DNA from: Nitrospirota bacterium
GTDB taxonomy: Bacteria > Nitrospirota > Thermodesulfovibrionia > Thermodesulfovibrionales > SM23-35
NCBI GenBank assembly: GCA_029883145.1
Contig: JAOUJR010000057.1
Span: 1 to 8,835, forward strand
Length of the DNA: 8,835 bases
Direction of reading: 5' to 3'
The position numbers and the translations under genes were made by a program. The notes under the pieces are model-generated. The model was not told the DNA's origin. It saw only the letters and a list, made by a program, of their open reading frames with translations, and searched no databases. Shown here piece by piece: positions 6,152-8,835 of the stretch. Each line of letters opens with the position of its first letter. Position 1 is the stretch's first letter.

Positions 6152-6179
6152 GTTACAATTTTTAATAATCTGCTATTAT
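6152..6179 (+). promoter_or_regulatory. candidate extended -10 promoter for the phosphorylase-regulator pair
   Basis: GTTACA (6152-6157), a 16-base spacer ending in TGC, and TATTAT (6174-6179) form a plausible extended -10 promoter. The predicted start is near 6186, leaving a leader of about 33 bases that contains AAGGA (6203-6207) before ATG 6219. It is back to back with the tldD promoter. Confidence 0.5.
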
Positions 6180-6218
6180 GTATTCATAAAAACTTAGAAG
6201 CCAAGGAATGCGAATAAT

Positions 6219-7004
6219 ATGGTAAAGATAGGAGTTGTAGGAGGGAGCGGTATTTATGATATACCAGGCTTCACCATTACTGAATATAAGAAGATGACAA
6301 CTCCCTTTGGTGATCCTTCAGATACCTACCGACTGGGAGAACTATCAGGTGTAAAGGTTATATTCCTTCCGCGTCATGGCTCACCGCATCATATCCCTCC
6401 TCACCAGATAAACTACAGGGCAAATATCTGGGGGTTCAAGGAACTTGGCGTGGAAAGGATTATATCAGTGAATGCAGTAGGCGGGATAAGTTCTGAGATG
6501 AATCCAGGAACGATCGTGATTCCTGATCAGATTATCGATATGACAAAAGGGAGGAAGTCAACGTTTTATGACAGTGATGACGTTGTCCATATAGACTTTA
6601 CAGAACCATACTGCAATGAAATGAGAAAATCTATTTTTAAAGCAGGTAAAAAATCAGGGATAGCATTGATGAAATCAGGTACATTTGTATGTGTGGATGG
6701 ACCGAGGCTTGAGACCAAAGCTGAGATTGCATTTTTTAAGAGCATTGGTGCTGATGTCGTGGGGATGACAGTAATGCCCGAGGCATCACTTGCACGGGAA
6801 GGGGAACTTTGTTTTGCATGTGTTGCAGTGGTGACAAATTATGCTGCAGGGATAACAGAGAAAAGGCTTACCACAACAGAAGTTGTAGAAATGATGAGAA
6901 GAGTTACCGGACAAGTAAGTGATTTATTAATAGAGACCTTTCATCTTATCCCAGACAGGAGGGTATGTCCCTGTAAGGATGCCCTGAGAGAAGCGAGGAT
7001 ATGA
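6219..7004 (+). CDS. MTAP/PNP-family purine nucleoside phosphorylase, probably 6-oxopurine-specific
   Basis: The 261-residue protein is a full-length trimeric-type nucleoside phosphorylase of the MTAP family. It has GGSGIYDIPG (8-17), the phosphate-binding PRHG (51-54) with HHIPPHQINYRAN, SVNAVGGI (83-90), VDGPRLET (159-166) and GMTVMPEASLARE (182-194). These enzymes split purine nucleosides or 5'-methylthio-nucleosides with phosphate for purine and methionine salvage. The base-recognition loop reads TNYAAG (206-211). Adenine-specific MTAPs have TDYD there, so Asn207 points to 6-oxopurines (inosine, guanosine or methylthioinosine), as in family members reannotated as 6-oxopurine phosphorylases. 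A CPC motif (250-252) near the C-terminus resembles the CxC of archaeal and thermophile relatives. A regulator gene follows 47 bases downstream. Family membership is firm; the exact substrate is inferred. Confidence 0.88.
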   Translation: MVKIGVVGGSGIYDIPGFTITEYKKMTTPFGDPSDTYRLGELSGVKVIFLPRHGSPHHIPPHQINYRANIWGFKELGVERIISVNAVGGISSEMNPGTIVIPDQIIDMTKGRKSTFYDSDDVVHIDFTEPYCNEMRKSIFKAGKKSGIALMKSGTFVCVDGPRLETKAEIAFFKSIGADVVGMTVMPEASLAREGELCFACVAVVTNYAAGITEKRLTTTEVVEMMRRVTGQVSDLLIETFHLIPDRRVCPCKDALREARI

Positions 7005-7051
7005 ACATCGTTAGAATTTTATACGGGGCATTCTAAGGGAGTGAATAGTTT

Positions 7052-8398
7052 ATGGAGACTATTCTTGTAGTAGAAGACAAAGAATCAATGTCAGAGATGC
7101 TGAAGGAGACTCTCGAATCTGAAGGCTACAGGGTTATCATTGCGAGAGACGGCATAGAGGGTATGAAGCACCTGAAAGAGAGCAAAATAGACCTTGTCCT
7201 TACAGACCTTAAGCTTCCTAAAAAAGATGGTATAGATATCCTTAAGGTTTCAAAAGAAGAGAATCAGCTCATACCTGTTATTGTCATGACTGCGTTTGGC
7301 TCTGTTGAGGTAGCTGTTGAAGCTATGAAAGGAGGTGCATTTGACTTTATTACAAAACCTTTTGATACAGAACACCTCCTTATGCTCATAAAGAGAGCAC
7401 TCGAGACACAGAGACTTCTTACAGAGAATATTTTGTTGAAAGAGGAATTTGCATCTAAGTTTGGGTTCCCGAGAATTGTCGGTGGAAGTGAGGGAATAGA
7501 AAATGTTGTGCAAATGGTGCAAAAAGTCGCACCGACAAAAACAACAGTGCTCCTGCTTGGCGAAAGTGGCACAGGAAAAGAGCTCTTTGCGAGGGCACTG
7601 CATAACCTGAGTAATCGAAGGAATTATCCATTTGTGCCGATTAATTGTGCAGCAATACCGAGAGAACTCCTTGAATCTGAGCTTTTTGGACATGAAAAAG
7701 GTGCATTTACAGGGGCAGATGCAAGGAAATTAGGCAAGCTGGAGCTTGCTGATAAGGGAACAATATTCCTCGATGAAATTGGTGATATGGACCTCGCTCT
7801 TCAGTCAAAGGTTCTCAGGGCGATTGAAGACGGTGAGATAGAGAGAGTAGGGGGTGTGAAAGGCATCCATGTCAATGTAAGGATTGTTGCGGCAAGTAAT
7901 AAAGATCTTGAAAAGGAAGTAGAAGAAAAGAAATTTAGAGAAGACCTGTTCTACAGACTGAATGTATTTCCGATAAAGATACCACCATTGAGGGAAAGGA
8001 GAGAAGACATTCCTCTCCTTGTAAAATATTTCATAAATAAATACTGCCTTGAGATTAAGACTTCTCTAAAGACTATCTCAAAAGAGGCGCTCGATATGCT
8101 TATGAGCTATCACTGGAAAGGGAATGTAAGGGAACTCGAAAATACCATAGAGCGGGCTATTATCCTTTGTGATGGAGAAATGATCACACAGGAGCATATT
8201 ATTCTCAGCCAGCGGGCTACCCCTATGGAAGGAACTCTTGGGGATACAGCAAAAGAAGCATTAAGGATTGCAGAAACCCAGCGTATTGTGAATGCCCTCA
8301 GAGACACAAAAGGGAATAAGAGCAGGGCTGCTGAAGTGCTTCACGTGAGCTATAAGACACTCCTCACAAAGATTAAAGAATATGGAATTGAGGCTTGA
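7052..8398 (+). CDS. NtrC-family sigma-54-dependent response regulator
   Basis: The 448-residue protein has the three expected domains. The receiver (1-118) carries acidic E8/D9, the phosphoacceptor D52 in VLTDLKLP, T80 and K102. The AAA+ domain (about 142-370) has Walker A GESGTGKE (170-177), the sigma-54-contacting GAFTGA loop (217-222), Walker B IFLDEIGD (238-245), [10 protein letters not shown] with the arginine finger region (295-304), and [10 protein letters not shown] (355-364). A Fis-type helix-turn-helix (about 408-441, [15 protein letters not shown]) ends the protein. It should activate sigma-54 promoters after phosphorylation. ATG 7052 follows AAGGGAG (7035-7041) with good spacing. 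It is probably co-transcribed with the phosphorylase. No histidine kinase gene is in view, so its signal is unknown, and I found no convincing sigma-54 promoter in the window. Confidence 0.95.
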   Translation: METILVVEDKESMSEMLKETLESEGYRVIIARDGIEGMKHLKESKIDLVLTDLKLPKKDGIDILKVSKEENQLIPVIVMTAFGSVEVAVEAMKGGAFDFITKPFDTEHLLMLIKRALETQRLLTENILLKEEFASKFGFPRIVGGSEGIENVVQMVQKVAPTKTTVLLLGESGTGKELFARALHNLSNRRNYPFVPINCAAIPRELLESELFGHEKGAFTGADARKLGKLELADKGTIFLDEIGDMDLALQSKVLRAIEDGEIERVGGVKGIHVNVRIVAASNKDLEKEVEEKKFREDLFYRLNVFPIKIPPLRERREDIPLLVKYFINKYCLEIKTSLKTISKEALDMLMSYHWKGNVRELENTIERAIILCDGEMITQEHIILSQRATPMEGTLGDTAKEALRIAETQRIVNALRDTKGNKSRAAEVLHVSYKTLLTKIKEYGIEA

Positions 8399-8541
8399 CA
8401 GTAGAGTTACTATAGAATTATCATAAAATTGGCACTTGATTGAATGTGTAACAAATGAGTTAAGTGATAAAGCCAATAATCAGATTACAATAACCAAACA
8501 TACTCCAAAATAATATAGAATAATTTGTTCGGAGGATTGCG

Positions 8542-8835
8542 GTGTCAGGGCATTCAAAATGGGCACAAATTAAGCATAAGAAATCACAGGTTGATGCAAA
8601 GAAAGGAAAGGTTTTTTCCAAAATAGCGAAAGAGATTACGGTTGCTGCAAGGCTTGGAGGGGGGGACCTTACTGGAAATCCGAGACTGAGGACTGCGATA
8701 GAAAAGGCAAAAGATGTGAACATGCCCCATGATAATATAAAGAGGGCTATTATGAAGGGTACAGGTGAACTTCCCGGAGTATCTTATGAGGAATCCTTCT
8801 ATGAAGGGTACGGTCCTGGTGGTGTCGCACTACTC
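8542..8835 (+). CDS. yebC: YebC/PmpR-family protein, N-terminal part
   Basis: The gene starts at GTG 8542, six bases after GGAGG (8531-8535), and runs 98 codons to the window edge without a stop. It begins [20 protein letters not shown] and contains [49 protein letters not shown] and [10 protein letters not shown], all hallmarks of the YebC/TACO1 family (usually about 245 residues). Members are described as transcriptional regulators and, more recently, as translation factors that help ribosomes through difficult stretches. The upstream 143-base spacer probably holds its promoter, with a TATAGA-like -10 near 8514-8519 but no clear -35. The C-terminal part lies outside the window. Confidence 0.95.
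   Translation, partial: MSGHSKWAQIKHKKSQVDAKKGKVFSKIAKEITVAARLGGGDLTGNPRLRTAIEKAKDVNMPHDNIKRAIMKGTGELPGVSYEESFYEGYGPGGVALL

Noticed and set aside
8429..8445. TTGGCAC sequence resembling a sigma-54 -24 element upstream of yebC
   Set aside because: Ten bases after the GG there is AA instead of the required GC, so the -12 element is missing.
7250..8723. Minus-strand open frames across the response regulator and yebC
   Set aside because: The sense frames carry all catalytic motifs; the antisense products are Ser/Cys-rich and featureless.

Overview
The window looks like a piece of chromosome from a moderately AT-rich Gram-negative bacterium. LpxC shows that lipid A is made. The gene types and protein style resemble Nitrospirota (Thermodesulfovibrionia-like), but that placement is inference. 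Most of the window is ordinary housekeeping DNA. I see no CRISPR array, transposase, phage gene, tRNA or rRNA, and no convincing new multi-gene system.

Left part (1-1764): the 5' end of a TauE/SafE-type membrane transporter runs leftward off the edge. Divergent from it are a zf-HC2 anti-sigma factor and a membrane-anchored CpxP/Spy/CnrX-like sensor. An ECF sigma factor converges on them from the other strand. Two of these genes are broken. The anti-sigma gene is frameshifted by a 14-bp tandem duplication, and deleting one copy restores a frame that ends inside the ribosome-binding site of the sensor gene. The sigma gene has an in-frame amber codon in region 2.2. Loss of both partners is the most distinctive observation here.

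Middle part (1765-3650): nfo (endonuclease IV, all nine metal ligands present). It is followed by an AT-rich spacer with two dyads and phased GTTC repeats. Next comes a near-consensus promoter that would start transcription almost on the ATG of a winged-helix/nucleotidyltransferase-fold regulator with a degraded catalytic motif. Then come a 13-position hairpin, a 19-residue Lys/Ala-rich micropeptide with a strong ribosome-binding site, and a strong terminator. On the minus strand, tldD (modulator peptidase subunit) is followed by lpxC (committed step of lipid A synthesis). tldD also appears to have a leaderless promoter.

Right part (6103-8835): a divergent promoter region separates tldD from a gene pair, an MTAP/PNP-family phosphorylase and an NtrC-type sigma-54 response regulator with no kinase in view. 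The phosphorylase carries Asn where adenine-specific members have Asp. The window ends inside a yebC/pmpR-family gene that starts with GTG.
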